Counted from the first letter of the stretch, positions 7,834-16,150 are shown. The stretch is 64,000 bases of DNA from Streptomyces rubiginosohelvolus (GCF_014649875.1 NZ_BMTW01000008.1:144983-208982), one strand, 5' to 3'. Translations and numbers: made by a program. The notes: generated by a model from the letters alone, not told the origin.

Positions 7834-8285
7834 TGAGCAACGACACCTGGGAACCGCCCGACGGCTCGTGGGCTTCATCCGCCGCTCGACGCCGAAACAT
7901 GCAGGCGATCCGAAGCCGCGACACCAAGCCTGAACTGCTGGTGCGGAGAATCCTGCACGCTCAGGGGCTTCGATACCGCGTTGCGGCCAAGCCGTTGCCA
8001 GGGCTCCGCCGGACGGCAGACATTGTCTTCCGTCCGGCGAAGTTGGCTGTCTTTATTGACGGCTGTTACTGGCATGGCTGCCCGATGCATTACGTTCCGC
8101 CAAAGACCAACTCCGGCTATTGGTCAGAGAAGGTTCTTCGAAATGTCAGCCGCGACAGGGACACTGACCGTCATCTCCAAGCCGCTGGCTGGACGGTGCT
8201 GCGCTTCTGGGAGCACGAGTCAGCCGACGACTGCGCGCTCGCGATCGCTGCCGCGGTTAGCCGCCTTCGGAGCAGCCGGGGCTGA
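7833..8285 (+). CDS. vsr: Very short patch repair (Vsr) T:G mismatch endonuclease
   Basis: 150 residues with the full Vsr signature: RRRNMQAIRSRDTKPELLVR, the metal-binding core ADIVFRPAKLAVFIDGCYWH, a zinc-type WHGCPMHY segment and VLRFWEHE near the end. Vsr nicks DNA beside T:G mismatches left by deamination of 5-methylcytosine, protecting genomes that carry a cytosine-5 methyltransferase. The ATG at 7833 is preferred over 7830 because GGAG lies 4 nt upstream. Its last 66 nt overlap the convergent methyltransferase gene. Confidence 0.93.
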   Translation: MSNDTWEPPDGSWASSAARRRNMQAIRSRDTKPELLVRRILHAQGLRYRVAAKPLPGLRRTADIVFRPAKLAVFIDGCYWHGCPMHYVPPKTNSGYWSEKVLRNVSRDRDTDRHLQAAGWTVLRFWEHESADDCALAIAAAVSRLRSSRG

Positions 8286-9431
8286 GAGCTCAGTCAGCCT
8301 GAACAGCAGCTCGCTGCCAGTTTCGCTTCCTTCGGAACGCGGCTGGCGTACCGCGGCAACAACGCCAGCCTCCTTGCCTGCCTTCAGTGCTGCGATGATC
8401 TGTTCACCTACAGCCTGGGCAACCGGCGGCGGGAATGCGTTCCCCACCTGCCGGTAGGCAGCCGTCTTCCTGCCCTTGAACTTCCAGCTCGGCGGGAAAC
8501 CCTGGATAATCGCCGCCTGCTCGACAGTCAGCTTCGGTCCTGCCGCAGAAAATAGGTCGCGCTCGTAGCTTTCCTGCTTCTTCATCTCTTCGGAGTCATT
8601 TGCAACTCCGAGTCCGCAAACGCCGAGAGCTGCCCATGCTTTTTTAGCCCGGGTCGGCCCCAGGTCAGCGCCTCCATGTTTCTTGGAACCGCCAACTAGC
8701 GTGGGGGCTACACCCTTAGATGCCTTGCCTTGCCATTCCTTCAGCGCTTCCGCAGCGCGCGGATCATCAATCTCGGCAAATCGCTTAGCCATCGTCACTT
8801 TCAAGGCTTCCCCCACTGTGCGCACAGGAAGCTTCTTTGGCTTAGTTTGAGCAAAGAAGGGCAGGTAGGGTTCTTTCAGCGCAACCAAGATGGCACGCGG
8901 CCGGAGCTGAGGAACACCGTAGTTCTTAGCTTCCAGCACTTCCCAGTAGCACTTTTTGTACCCCATGGACTCAAGGCGCTCCAGCAGGTGCTCACGGTAG
9001 TCCTGGAACTTCTCCCTCGGCTCCAGCAGCCCACGGACGTTCTCGATCATCACAGCCTTGGGCTCAAGCTCGTCCACAAGATTGAGCATGGTCGGGAACA
9101 GGTCACGCTCATCGTCTGGCCCCAACTGCTTGCCGGCCACCGAGAAGGGCGGGCAGGGCACACCACCCGCCAGGAGATCAAGATCCCCTGGCTCCAGCCC
9201 AAGTTCTAGGCGCAGGCCCTTCGGGTCAAGCGTCGTCAGGTCGGCCTGCTTGACCGTGCAGCCTTCCCAGTCGTCATTTCCTTCCACGTTCGCCCGGAGC
9301 GTTTCCACGGCATGGGGATCGATCTCGATGAGCGCCAAGTGCCTGAACAGCGCATCGTGGAGCCCCAGCGCCTGCCCACCCGCCCCAGCGCAGATCTCAA
9401 CTGAGGTGAACGTCCTCTCAGTGCTGGTCAT
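8220..9431 (-). CDS. DNA (cytosine-5-)-methyltransferase of the restriction locus
   Basis: 403 residues with m5C-methyltransferase motifs in order: I EICAGAGGQALGL (about 12-24), IV GGVPCPPFSVAG with the catalytic Cys, VI ENVRGL, VIII QLRPRAILVAL, a target-recognition region around 220-290, and IX-X AAYRQVGNAFPPPVAQAV. GGAGGG precedes the ATG at 9429-9431. It should protect the sites cut by the NaeI-like enzyme (GCCGGC if specificity matches). The C-terminal 20 or so residues are read antisense through the end of vsr. It is divergent from the HNH gene. Confidence 0.92.
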   Translation of the reverse strand: MTSTERTFTSVEICAGAGGQALGLHDALFRHLALIEIDPHAVETLRANVEGNDDWEGCTVKQADLTTLDPKGLRLELGLEPGDLDLLAGGVPCPPFSVAGKQLGPDDERDLFPTMLNLVDELEPKAVMIENVRGLLEPREKFQDYREHLLERLESMGYKKCYWEVLEAKNYGVPQLRPRAILVALKEPYLPFFAQTKPKKLPVRTVGEALKVTMAKRFAEIDDPRAAEALKEWQGKASKGVAPTLVGGSKKHGGADLGPTRAKKAWAALGVCGLGVANDSEEMKKQESYERDLFSAAGPKLTVEQAAIIQGFPPSWKFKGRKTAAYRQVGNAFPPPVAQAVGEQIIAALKAGKEAGVVAAVRQPRSEGSETGSELLFRLTELSAPAAPKAANRGSDRERAVVG

Positions 9432-9592
9432 ACACCCTCCTTCCTAACGTGCCCGACTGGCACCGGCTCTCGCCAGCCATCACAGAGGGTGACAGACCCC
9501 ACTGACAACGCGATCGCCTTCAAGTGTGCGTCACGCACCACAACACTCCGACCGCCCCACACGTGACAGCGAACACTCATACGATATGGCCC

Positions 9593-10333
9593 ATGCCGAG
9601 AAGCCCTGCATGGACCCAAGACGAGTTGCTGCTTGCCTGCGCTCTCGTAGTCGAGAACGGCTGGAACGAGCTCCGTGAGGGCGACCTCCGAGTTGCGGAT
9701 CTGTCTGACCTCCTCCGGTCCTTGCCGATCCACGAGGGCGCTGCACGCGCCATCTCGAAGTTCCGGTCCATCGGCAGCGTCAGCCGCAAGACCTCCGACC
9801 TGGCTTCTAACCACCCCGCGTACGTCGGCACACCGACGAAGGGGGGACGCCTGGACAGGGAGATGATCAGCGCCTTCATCGCCCGGCCGACAGAGATGCT
9901 CCTTGCCGCAGCCGCGCTCCGCCAAGGAATCGGCACAGGGGAGCTTTACTCCATTCCTCAGGATCCGGACGAGTTGGACGAAGAGGGAAATTCGGCGGTC
10001 GAAGGCCGCCTTCTCACGCGCTGGGCACTGTATCGCGAACGTAACAGAGGGCTGCGTGCTCGCAAGATCGCTCAAGCGACGAAGCTCGGACAGCCCCTGC
10101 AGTGCGAAGTATGCGATTTTGATTTTGGCAGCATCTACGGTGCCCTGGGCACCGGGTACATCGAGGTGCACCATCGTCTGCCTCTCCACGTGTCCGGGCC
10201 TCGCGAGACCAGGCTGGACGATCTGGCCTTCCTGTGCGCCAACTGCCACCGGATGTGCCACAGGAGCCGCGCCGGAGAATCGTGGCGCACGCCAAGTGCC
10301 CTGCGGGCGGAAATAGTGAAATCTGCACCGTGA
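9593..10333 (+). CDS. HNH endonuclease with N-terminal recognition-like domain
   Basis: 246 residues. The C-terminal third carries an HNH site: CEVC, then YIEVHHRLPLH, then DDLAFLCANCHRMCH, a zinc-stabilised beta-beta-alpha-metal fold like McrA-type nucleases. The N-terminal 140 residues (WTQDELLLACALVVENGWNE and on) are an uncharacterised helical domain common in such restriction-associated HNH proteins. The ATG at 9593 suits leaderless translation, with TACGAT at 9580-9585 as -10. It is divergent from the methyltransferase and sits in the same low-GC block, so it is probably part of the defence locus as a nicking, modification-dependent or second restriction enzyme. Which one is not decidable here. 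Confidence 0.8.
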   Translation: MPRSPAWTQDELLLACALVVENGWNELREGDLRVADLSDLLRSLPIHEGAARAISKFRSIGSVSRKTSDLASNHPAYVGTPTKGGRLDREMISAFIARPTEMLLAAAALRQGIGTGELYSIPQDPDELDEEGNSAVEGRLLTRWALYRERNRGLRARKIAQATKLGQPLQCEVCDFDFGSIYGALGTGYIEVHHRLPLHVSGPRETRLDDLAFLCANCHRMCHRSRAGESWRTPSALRAEIVKSAP

Positions 10334-10401
10334 CCAGCGCCAGGCACACAGGGGCAACCCGTAGGCTCCTCCGACCACACGCCTGGCTGATGAGGACCAC
10401 G

Positions 10402-11058
10402 TCATAGCCCGCGCCTCCTCTGGCCCTCAAAGCTCGCCTGCGCTCGGTCCAGGGCTCCGTCCGGATCGCACCCGTGGGCCCGCAGCCAGTGGAGGAGGTC
10501 GGCGATCACATCGATGGCCGATTCCTCCGCGTGCGCCACGGTCACCGGTCCCCTCTCAACGCCCATGTCCCGCCCGGACACTCGGAGCAGCCCGAGCAGG
10601 GCTTCGGCCCTCGCGACCTGGGGCCCGTCCAGGTGGTCGACCGACGACCGTAACCCGGTGACCAGCTCGCACCAGGTGGCCTTCGAATCGGCCCGGAGGA
10701 CGACTCCCCAGCGGTCGGCGAGAGCGTCCACGAGAACCAGTCCGCGCCCATGCTCCTCCCCGTCCTCCCGCGTGGTGAGAACCGGGACGCCCCGCGGGTC
10801 CGGGTCGCTCACCTCAATACGCAGGCGACCGCCGTTCATGGAGACGGCGAGACGTGCGCACGTGCCCGGCCCCACGTGCTTTATCACGTTCGCCGCCAGC
10901 TCCGAAGCACAGAGCTGGGCGTCGGGGGCGATGTCGGCCAGGCCCCAGAGGTCCAGCCGAAACCTGACCGCGTTTCTCAGCCCTGCCAACCCCGCCGGCT
11001 CCGCCAGGAAAGGCATCTCCCAGGCCTTGCGCACCACACCGAAACGACAGCCGTCCAT
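10402..11058 (-). CDS. GHKL (HATPase_c_2) ATP-binding regulator, anti-sigma-like
   Basis: 218 residues from the ATG at 11056-11058, with GGGGAG 11 nt upstream; in-frame ATGs at 11091, 11097, 11124 and 11136 are possible but lack ribosome sites. N box ELAANVIKHVG, G1 box EVSDPDPRG and G2 box HGRGLVLVDALADRWG show an RsbW/SpoIIAB-like kinase fold. Genes of this type sit beside XRE-DUF5753 and DUF397 genes in Streptomyces whiJ-like clusters, as here. The C-terminal 60 residues are a helical extension unlike RsbW. Partner proteins are not known. Confidence 0.78.
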   Translation of the reverse strand: MDGCRFGVVRKAWEMPFLAEPAGLAGLRNAVRFRLDLWGLADIAPDAQLCASELAANVIKHVGPGTCARLAVSMNGGRLRIEVSDPDPRGVPVLTTREDGEEHGRGLVLVDALADRWGVVLRADSKATWCELVTGLRSSVDHLDGPQVARAEALLGLLRVSGRDMGVERGPVTVAHAEESAIDVIADLLHWLRAHGCDPDGALDRAQASFEGQRRRGL

Positions 11059-11262
11059 GTCGATCACCGCTCCCCGCAGACTCGCCATCACCATGCGTGA
11101 CGAAACGTAAGAGAAGAGTGTCATTGCAACTCTCATTTTGGAACTCTCATCAAGGACTCTCGGGAGCACGCCCCCGTGCTGCACGCCCCCGGCGCACGCC
11201 CACTTGCCCGTACAACGATCAGCCGTGCACGCTCTGAAGCGTCGACGTGAGGAACCACAGCC

Positions 11263-12108
11263 ATGACAGTCGGACCCACCACCCGCAGGCGCCAACTCGG
11301 TGCCGACCTGCGTCGCCTGCGTGAGCGCAAGGGCCTCACCCTGGAGGAGGCGGGGGCGCTGGTCGGCATCTCCAAAGCGACCCTGAGCCGCTACGAGCGG
11401 AAGGAGGGCGCCGTCAAGTGGCCAGCCGTGGACGCCCTGTGCCGCGAGTACGGCACCACGGACGACGAACGCTCCTCACTCGTCGAGCTGGCCAAGGGCG
11501 CACGCATCCAGGGCTGGTGGCGTTCGCTCGCGGATCCCGTCCCCGAGTCCATGAACCTCATGCTGACCCTGGAGGACGAGGTGGTCAGCGAGGACCACTA
11601 CGCCTGCATGTACGTCCCCGGGCTGCTCCAGACACGCGCCTACGCCGAAGCCGTGCACCGTGCCTCCGAGATGCGGTGCCCGGACCAGGAGATCGACCAC
11701 ATGGTAGACATCCGCATGAAGCGGCAGGAGCTGCTCGAACGACCCGAGCCGCCCCACATCTGGGCGGTCGTCGACGAGGCGGTGATCCGTCGCGTCGTGG
11801 GCGGACACGAGACCATGCGGGCACAACTGCACCACCTGCTCGAACAGGCCCGACGCCCCCATGTCACGGTACAGATTCTGCCGTTCGAGACCGGCGCCCA
11901 CGCGGCTGCCGTGGGCAGCTTCGTCGTCCTGGGCGGACCGGCGCCCGAGCTCGATGTTGTGTACGTGGACATCATCGGAGGCGGCCTCTTCATGGAGAAG
12001 CCCCAAGAACTGTCACGCTATAAGTTGGCGTTCAACTATCTGCGTGCGCAGGCTCTGGACATCGAGCGGTCTGCCGCGCTCCTGGATCAAGTGGGCAGGG
12101 CGTTGTGA
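11263..12108 (+). CDS. XRE-type regulator with DUF5753 (WhiJ-like)
   Basis: 281 residues. The N-terminal helix-turn-helix (LGADLRRLRERKGLTLEEAG followed by GISKATLSRYERKEG) is joined to a DUF5753 ligand/effector domain containing YVPGLLQTRAYAEAV and HVTVQILPFETGAH. GAGGA precedes the ATG at 11263. The family includes WhiJ, which affects timing of aerial growth in S. coelicolor. The next gene, a DUF397 protein, starts at the stop codon (TGATG), so the two are translated together; such small partners are thought to modulate their cognate XRE protein. Confidence 0.87.
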   Translation: MTVGPTTRRRQLGADLRRLRERKGLTLEEAGALVGISKATLSRYERKEGAVKWPAVDALCREYGTTDDERSSLVELAKGARIQGWWRSLADPVPESMNLMLTLEDEVVSEDHYACMYVPGLLQTRAYAEAVHRASEMRCPDQEIDHMVDIRMKRQELLERPEPPHIWAVVDEAVIRRVVGGHETMRAQLHHLLEQARRPHVTVQILPFETGAHAAAVGSFVVLGGPAPELDVVYVDIIGGGLFMEKPQELSRYKLAFNYLRAQALDIERSAALLDQVGRAL

Positions 12109-12323
12109 TGGTTCACCGTGTCGGTCATTGGTTCAAGTCGTCGTACAGCGGCGGCACCGGAACGGAGTGCGTAGAAGTCGCGGACCTGTTCGCGACCGTG
12201 GGAGTACGCGACTCGACGAGACCCAAGGGTCCACGCATAACGGTCGGCCATGCGGCCTGGGCCGGTTTCGTCGCCAGCGTGCGGGGGGAGGAAGTAGCGG
12301 CCACCGAAGCGCCGGTTCCGTGA
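12108..12323 (+). CDS. DUF397 small protein paired with the XRE regulator
   Basis: 71 residues from the ATG at 12108, overlapping the preceding stop by one base; a GTG at 12105 is the alternative. It has the DUF397 pattern: WFKSSYSGGTGTECVEVA, then VGVRDSTRPKGPRITVGHAAWAGFV. DUF397 proteins are small acidic partners of XRE-DUF5753 regulators (the BldB/WhiJ-associated family). A 7-bp hairpin over the stop (12321-12338) may end the transcript. Confidence 0.85.
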   Translation: MVHRVGHWFKSSYSGGTGTECVEVADLFATVGVRDSTRPKGPRITVGHAAWAGFVASVRGEEVAATEAPVP

Positions 12324-12427
12324 GGCACGGCTGCCTCAGGCGGGGCCGCCGTCACCGTACGTGCGGCTGGTCCTACCTCCGTCGGCTGCCCCTCCCCCAG
12401 GCCGAGTTCACGCAAGTGGCCACAGCT

Positions 12428-13276
12428 CTACGCAACCATCGCCTGGCGGACCCGAGCGATGACGTGTTGGGCCTCAGCACCGAACACGGCTGAATCACAT
12501 AGGGATTCCCAGACCCGTCGGTACAGGGCGACCGTGTCTGAGCCATCCAGCCAGAGTTCCGCATGCCAGTCCTCCGTGATCACCAATCGCTCACCGACGA
12601 TCCAGAACGCGTTGGCAGGAGGGAGACGCAGAGCGGCGTTCATCGGCACGATCCCCAGCCGGACGGTGTCCATGCCGACGACTCCCAGCAGGCGGTCCAG
12701 CTGCCCGGCCAGAACCTCCGGAGGACACACCCTCGCCCGTAGCGCGCCTTCCCACATGAGGAGGTTGAGACGCCGGCCAGGCTGGTATAGCCATCGCTGG
12801 CGGTCCATGCGGGCCCGTACCGCGTCCTCGGTGTCACGGGGTGAGTTCTGGAGCGTCGCGTAGCTCTCGAACACGTGCCGGGCGTAGTCCGGGGTCTGCA
12901 GCAGACCGTTGACGGCGAAGGAGTCCCACACGTGCAGTACGCGGGCGGCCGCCGTCACCTCATTCCACGTCTCCTGCACCGGGCGGTGTCCCAACGACAG
13001 CTGCCGCCGCCATGACCGGATGTGCGACTCGAAGCCCTTCAGCCGTCCGTGCAGCTCGTCGTACGCTCCGGGGTGCCCGGTGGCGTCGGCCCACGCCCGG
13101 AGGTCTTCCGCGGTAGGGGTCTGGCGGCCGTTTTCCAGCTTGCTCACTTTGCTCTGCGCCCAGCCGAGGGTGGAACTCAGGGCGGTACCGGTGAGAGGGC
13201 CGTGAGGGCTCTCCGTTCGGAGGGTCCTCAGCCGTCGCCCCAGGTCCTCACGAGCCTTCTGAAAGTCTGTGCTCAC
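12428..13276 (-). CDS. Second XRE-type regulator with DUF5753
   Basis: 282 residues from the GTG at 13274-13276. The reading frame extends upstream but without a start context, and the N-terminus STDFQKAREDLGRRLRTLR is where the helix-turn-helix begins. The recognition part is LGWAQSKVSKLENGRQTP. The DUF5753 region includes NGLLQTPDYARHVFE and VRLGIVPMNA. It is 25 bp downstream of the DUF6879 gene on the same strand, so they form an operon. It converges with the first XRE/DUF397 pair. Confidence 0.85.
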   Translation of the reverse strand: MSTDFQKAREDLGRRLRTLRTESPHGPLTGTALSSTLGWAQSKVSKLENGRQTPTAEDLRAWADATGHPGAYDELHGRLKGFESHIRSWRRQLSLGHRPVQETWNEVTAAARVLHVWDSFAVNGLLQTPDYARHVFESYATLQNSPRDTEDAVRARMDRQRWLYQPGRRLNLLMWEGALRARVCPPEVLAGQLDRLLGVVGMDTVRLGIVPMNAALRLPPANAFWIVGERLVITEDWHAELWLDGSDTVALYRRVWESLCDSAVFGAEAQHVIARVRQAMVA

Positions 13277-13301
13277 CGGTACGTTTCTGTTCCTTCTGCT
13301 C

Positions 13302-14054
13302 TTACTCGCTGCTGCCCAGCTTCGCCGCGAGCTCTTCGTGCGGTACGGCGTGATGCCATGCCGCGTCACGGATGACGGAGTACCGGACGATTTCGGCCGG
13401 CTCTGTGATCAACTCGACGTCTTCGAGGCGATCGCCGTCGTCGAATCTCAGCCTTGCGGCAAGTCGGCTGTCGAACAACCAGAAGTCCTCAGACGGCAGT
13501 TGGAGACGATCGGCGTCCGCGCGCCATAGGCCCCGAATGTTCTCGCCCAGGCGGCTGTTCCGCTTGGCGTTGTTCAGAAGGTAGAGCTGCCCCGTGGTCG
13601 GAGGCTGATCGACGATTCGTACTCGTTCGACGCGCTTGCCCTGCGCGGTCTGGGACCGGATCAGCTCGCAGTACGGATCGCTCTCGCCCCAGTCGACTCT
13701 GCCGGTCTCTACGAACTGGCTGTATGTGTCCGAGACTTCGTCGCTGGCATAGCGCCGCCGGGTCTCCAGCCGCCAGGCTGAGTGGCTGAACGTACGAAAC
13801 AAGCCCTCGAACTCGTCCAGGTCAATGATCCGGGCCTGCCGAGTCGCATCCTTCGGCGTCCAGTCCACCAACAGCTCACGTGGTACGACCACCGCCACCT
13901 CACCTTCGGACAGGTGGCGCAGCTGGGCGAGGTCGTCGGCATCGGTCAACGGCTGTCCGTGAACGATGACCTCGCCGCTCTCCGCGTCCTCATGGACCGA
14001 GGGGCACCCCGTACCGCCACTCCCCGTGCCGTTGAAACGTAACTGACGTGCCAT
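13302..14054 (-). CDS. DUF6879-family protein with DUF397-like N-terminus
   Basis: 250 residues. Residues 1-60 resemble DUF397 (FNGTGSGGTGCPSVHEDAES then VIVHGQPLTDADDL). The larger C-terminal part from about 85 (LFRTFSHSAWRLETRRRYAS) matches the DUF6879 type found beside XRE-DUF5753 genes in actinomycetes. There is no signal peptide or TM segment. It is upstream of and co-transcribed with the XRE gene at 12428, so it may be the effector or partner of that regulator. Molecular activity is unknown. Confidence 0.75.
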   Translation of the reverse strand: MARQLRFNGTGSGGTGCPSVHEDAESGEVIVHGQPLTDADDLAQLRHLSEGEVAVVVPRELLVDWTPKDATRQARIIDLDEFEGLFRTFSHSAWRLETRRRYASDEVSDTYSQFVETGRVDWGESDPYCELIRSQTAQGKRVERVRIVDQPPTTGQLYLLNNAKRNSRLGENIRGLWRADADRLQLPSEDFWLFDSRLAARLRFDDGDRLEDVELITEPAEIVRYSVIRDAAWHHAVPHEELAAKLGSSE

Positions 14055-14197
14055 AACAAGCCGCCTCTCACCTCAATGCGTTTCCGTCCGCTGCTCCAAG
14101 GTTGTCCGCTGCTCCGCGTGCATGTCGAGGGATCACCGGGCCGCGCACGAGAATATTCGCGAATAGCGGCCATCGCCGTCGAATTGGTCCCCCGACC

Positions 14198-14410
14198 ATG
14201 AACGGCATGACCGAACCGACCATGCACAGCGCCCCTCCCGTGGAGCTTTCGCTACCCACGGAAGCCGAGCTCTCCGATCCCGCCCCCGTGGAGGACTGTG
14301 CGGGTTGCGCCGAACTCGCGGCGGTGCGGGGCCGGGCCAGAGCAGGCGGTGACATGACCACGGTGTCCGACTGCAACGTGCTGATGCGACGGCACCCTCA
14401 AGGGCACTGA
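14198..14410 (+). CDS. Small conserved hypothetical protein
   Basis: 70 residues from the ATG at 14198; in-frame ATGs at 14207 and 14222 are alternatives and none has a clear ribosome site. The C-terminal half reads CAGCAELAAVRGRARAGGD, then DCNVLMRRHPQGH, a pattern seen in small Streptomyces proteins encoded near DUF397/XRE clusters. The CxxC plus a later Cys and His could bind zinc, but this is speculation. Divergent from the DUF6879 gene. Confidence 0.6.
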   Translation: MNGMTEPTMHSAPPVELSLPTEAELSDPAPVEDCAGCAELAAVRGRARAGGDMTTVSDCNVLMRRHPQGH

Positions 14411-14468
14411 GGCGGATAAGGCACGAACCACCGGCCGCTACCTCCGCACCCCCGCCGCGCCACAGACC

Positions 14469-14509
14469 CCCGCCCGGCTGTCTCCATGGACGGTCGGCAG
14501 CCGGGCGGG
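14469..14509 (+). terminator. Terminator hairpin
   Basis: CCCGCCCGGCTG (14469-14480) pairs perfectly with CAGCCGGGCGGG (14498-14509). It follows the small gene ending at 14410 and precedes the DUF397 gene at 14573. Confidence 0.6.
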
Positions 14510-14572
14510 CGCAGGAGCACGACGGTGCGGAGACCGAATCTCCGCGACATCAGCACCCGAAGGGACTTTCCC

Positions 14573-14815
14573 ATGAACGGGAACATCTACGCCCTGTCGG
14601 CCCCCACGGCCGACGCCTTCTCCGACTTCTGCGGGGGCAACGCCGGCGGCCCCCACGAGACCTGCGTGAGCCTTGCCGCGATCCCCGGTTCGGAGGCCTC
14701 CTTCGTCATCCGTGACAGCAAGCCCGAGGGCGCGGGCAAGGAGCTGCGCTTCACCGGGAGCGAGCTCGACGACTTCGCCGCGGGGTGGGTCAGGACCCGG
14801 GGTCTGACGCTCTAG
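14573..14815 (+). CDS. DUF397-like small protein
   Basis: 80 residues from the ATG at 14573, with GGGA 7 nt upstream. Features are FCGGNAGGPHETCVSLAAIP, FVIRDSKPEGAGKELRFT and a final helix ELDDFAAGWVRTRG, all in the DUF397 layout (strand, RDSK/P segment, strand, helix). It is separate from an XRE partner by several genes and is followed by a strong terminator. Confidence 0.72.
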   Translation: MNGNIYALSAPTADAFSDFCGGNAGGPHETCVSLAAIPGSEASFVIRDSKPEGAGKELRFTGSELDDFAAGWVRTRGLTL

Positions 14816-14851
14816 TCTGGCTCCCTTCCTGGGCACGAAGCACCATGTAAA

Positions 14852-14882
14852 GGGCCGGACCGGACATGCTCCGGGCCGGCCC
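14852..14882 (+). terminator. Terminator hairpin
   Basis: GGGCCGG (14852-14858) pairs with CCGGCCC (14876-14882) and an inner CCGGA/TCCGG continues the stem to a 5-nt loop. It lies 37 nt after the DUF397 stop. Confidence 0.7.
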
Positions 14883-14905
14883 GTCTCCCCTAATGAAGGG
14901 CGCAG

Positions 14906-15409
14906 ATGACCTGGTCAGGACACTGGCACGGATACGGTCCGTGGACCGGCAGCAGGGACGCGTACGGCCAGGAGGCCCTACGCCGTCCGGGTGCGGAACG
15001 GAACTCCGAACAGACCCGCACGTTCGTCGCCTCCACGCTGCCGCCCCTCATGACCGGGCACTGGCTCCTGCGGCGGGACCAGACCGCGGTGGAGCGCACC
15101 TGGACGCGGGCGGTGGGCGCCGTCACGTGGCTGAAGAGCACGTACGAGGCGAATCCTCCCGCCGAGAGGGACGACGGCGGCCGCGCTCACATCGCCCTGG
15201 AAGACAAGATCGCGTACGCGATGGACGCTCTTCCCCGAGGCGTCGACGTCTGCTGGGTGCACTACACGAAGTCCCAGAGCCTGATCTCCTTCTCGGTTGT
15301 CTGCTGCCTCAACCACCACCATCCCGGGCTTCCTTGCCCCCTTCCGCCCGCCTGGTCCCTGAAGAGCACTCTCAATCCCACCAGAACCGCCACCCCCGAA
15401 GCCGCATGA
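14906..15409 (+). CDS. Hypothetical protein
   Basis: 167 residues from the ATG at 14906, preceded by GAAGGG. Unrecognised. It opens with a Trp/Gly-rich MTWSGHWHGYGPWTG, has a helical middle (RTFVASTLPPLMTGHWLLRR and AVERTWTRAVGAVTWLKSTY) and a Cys/His-bearing segment VVCCLNHHHPGLPCPLPP near the end. No signal peptide or TM segment. The last 38 nt overlap the convergent DUF4253 gene. Confidence 0.6.
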   Translation: MTWSGHWHGYGPWTGSRDAYGQEALRRPGAERNSEQTRTFVASTLPPLMTGHWLLRRDQTAVERTWTRAVGAVTWLKSTYEANPPAERDDGGRAHIALEDKIAYAMDALPRGVDVCWVHYTKSQSLISFSVVCCLNHHHPGLPCPLPPAWSLKSTLNPTRTATPEAA

Positions 15410-16100
15410 GCTCCTCGTGGTACGTGGACCAGTCCAGGTCCGGGTCCTCGTGGAAAACGTCCGGGCAGACGAGGTAGTGCTCCGCGGCGAGGACACGGGC
15501 CTGGTGGGCGTCCGTCGGCGGAGCGGCAACCGAGAGATACAGGCTTCCGTGGCCCACGCCCACGACACGGACGCCGAACCGGTGCTCCCAGGAGCGCAGC
15601 ACTGCCGACAGCTCCTGGGCGGTCATGTGATGCGCCGCGCCCCGCCAACTGAGGGCAGCGGGCGCATCAGCGCCCCGCGCGACCTGGACGAGGGCGAGGC
15701 ACCGGGCTCGGCCTTCACGGGCGACAGCAGTCGCCACTTCCTCCGCGCACGCGTCAGCGTCCGCCACGACCGCGGCAGGCGTCGCGAGACCGGGCCACTT
15801 CTCGAAAGGCGGCCACGAGTCGTCCGTCCACTCGCTCCGGAAGTACGCGCCGGCATCGGCGTCAGCCCCGTAGCCACCACCCACAGGATCGAGCGAGTCG
15901 TCGGGGTATTCGAGCAACAGCGGGTACAGGCCGGTCTCACAACGACGCGCGTACAACCGCTTCCACCGGTAAGCCGCGTCCGTGACCGGGCCGGCGCTCA
16001 TCCACACCACCGGATGCGGAGGATGACACGGCCCTATCAGCCTGCCTGGCGGCAAGTCGTCCAGCAGCTGTCTGAGAGCTCCGCTCAAAGGCTCGGGCAT
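15372..16100 (-). CDS. DUF4253 domain protein
   Basis: 242 residues. The C-terminal third carries the DUF4253 hallmark: LRSWEHRFGVRVVGVG, LYLSVAAPPTDAHQARVLAA, EHYLVCPDVF and a terminal WRFWWD. The N-terminus has a Pro-rich stretch and WMSAGPVTDAAYRWKRL. Members are cytosolic and often sit in polymorphic-toxin or immunity contexts, but no toxin is seen here. A weak ribosome site precedes the ATG at 16098-16100. Confidence 0.78.
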   Translation of the reverse strand: MPEPLSGALRQLLDDLPPGRLIGPCHPPHPVVWMSAGPVTDAAYRWKRLYARRCETGLYPLLLEYPDDSLDPVGGGYGADADAGAYFRSEWTDDSWPPFEKWPGLATPAAVVADADACAEEVATAVAREGRARCLALVQVARGADAPAALSWRGAAHHMTAQELSAVLRSWEHRFGVRVVGVGHGSLYLSVAAPPTDAHQARVLAAEHYLVCPDVFHEDPDLDWSTYHEELMRLRGWRFWWD

Positions 16101-16150
16101 GACCGGAATCTACTCGGCACCTCAGGACGGCACAGCACCGGAAACGATCT

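Noticed and set aside
6286..10401. Integrative element or prophage carrying the restriction locus
   Set aside because: No integrase, transposase, direct-repeat attachment sites or tRNA at the borders was found; only base composition points to transfer.
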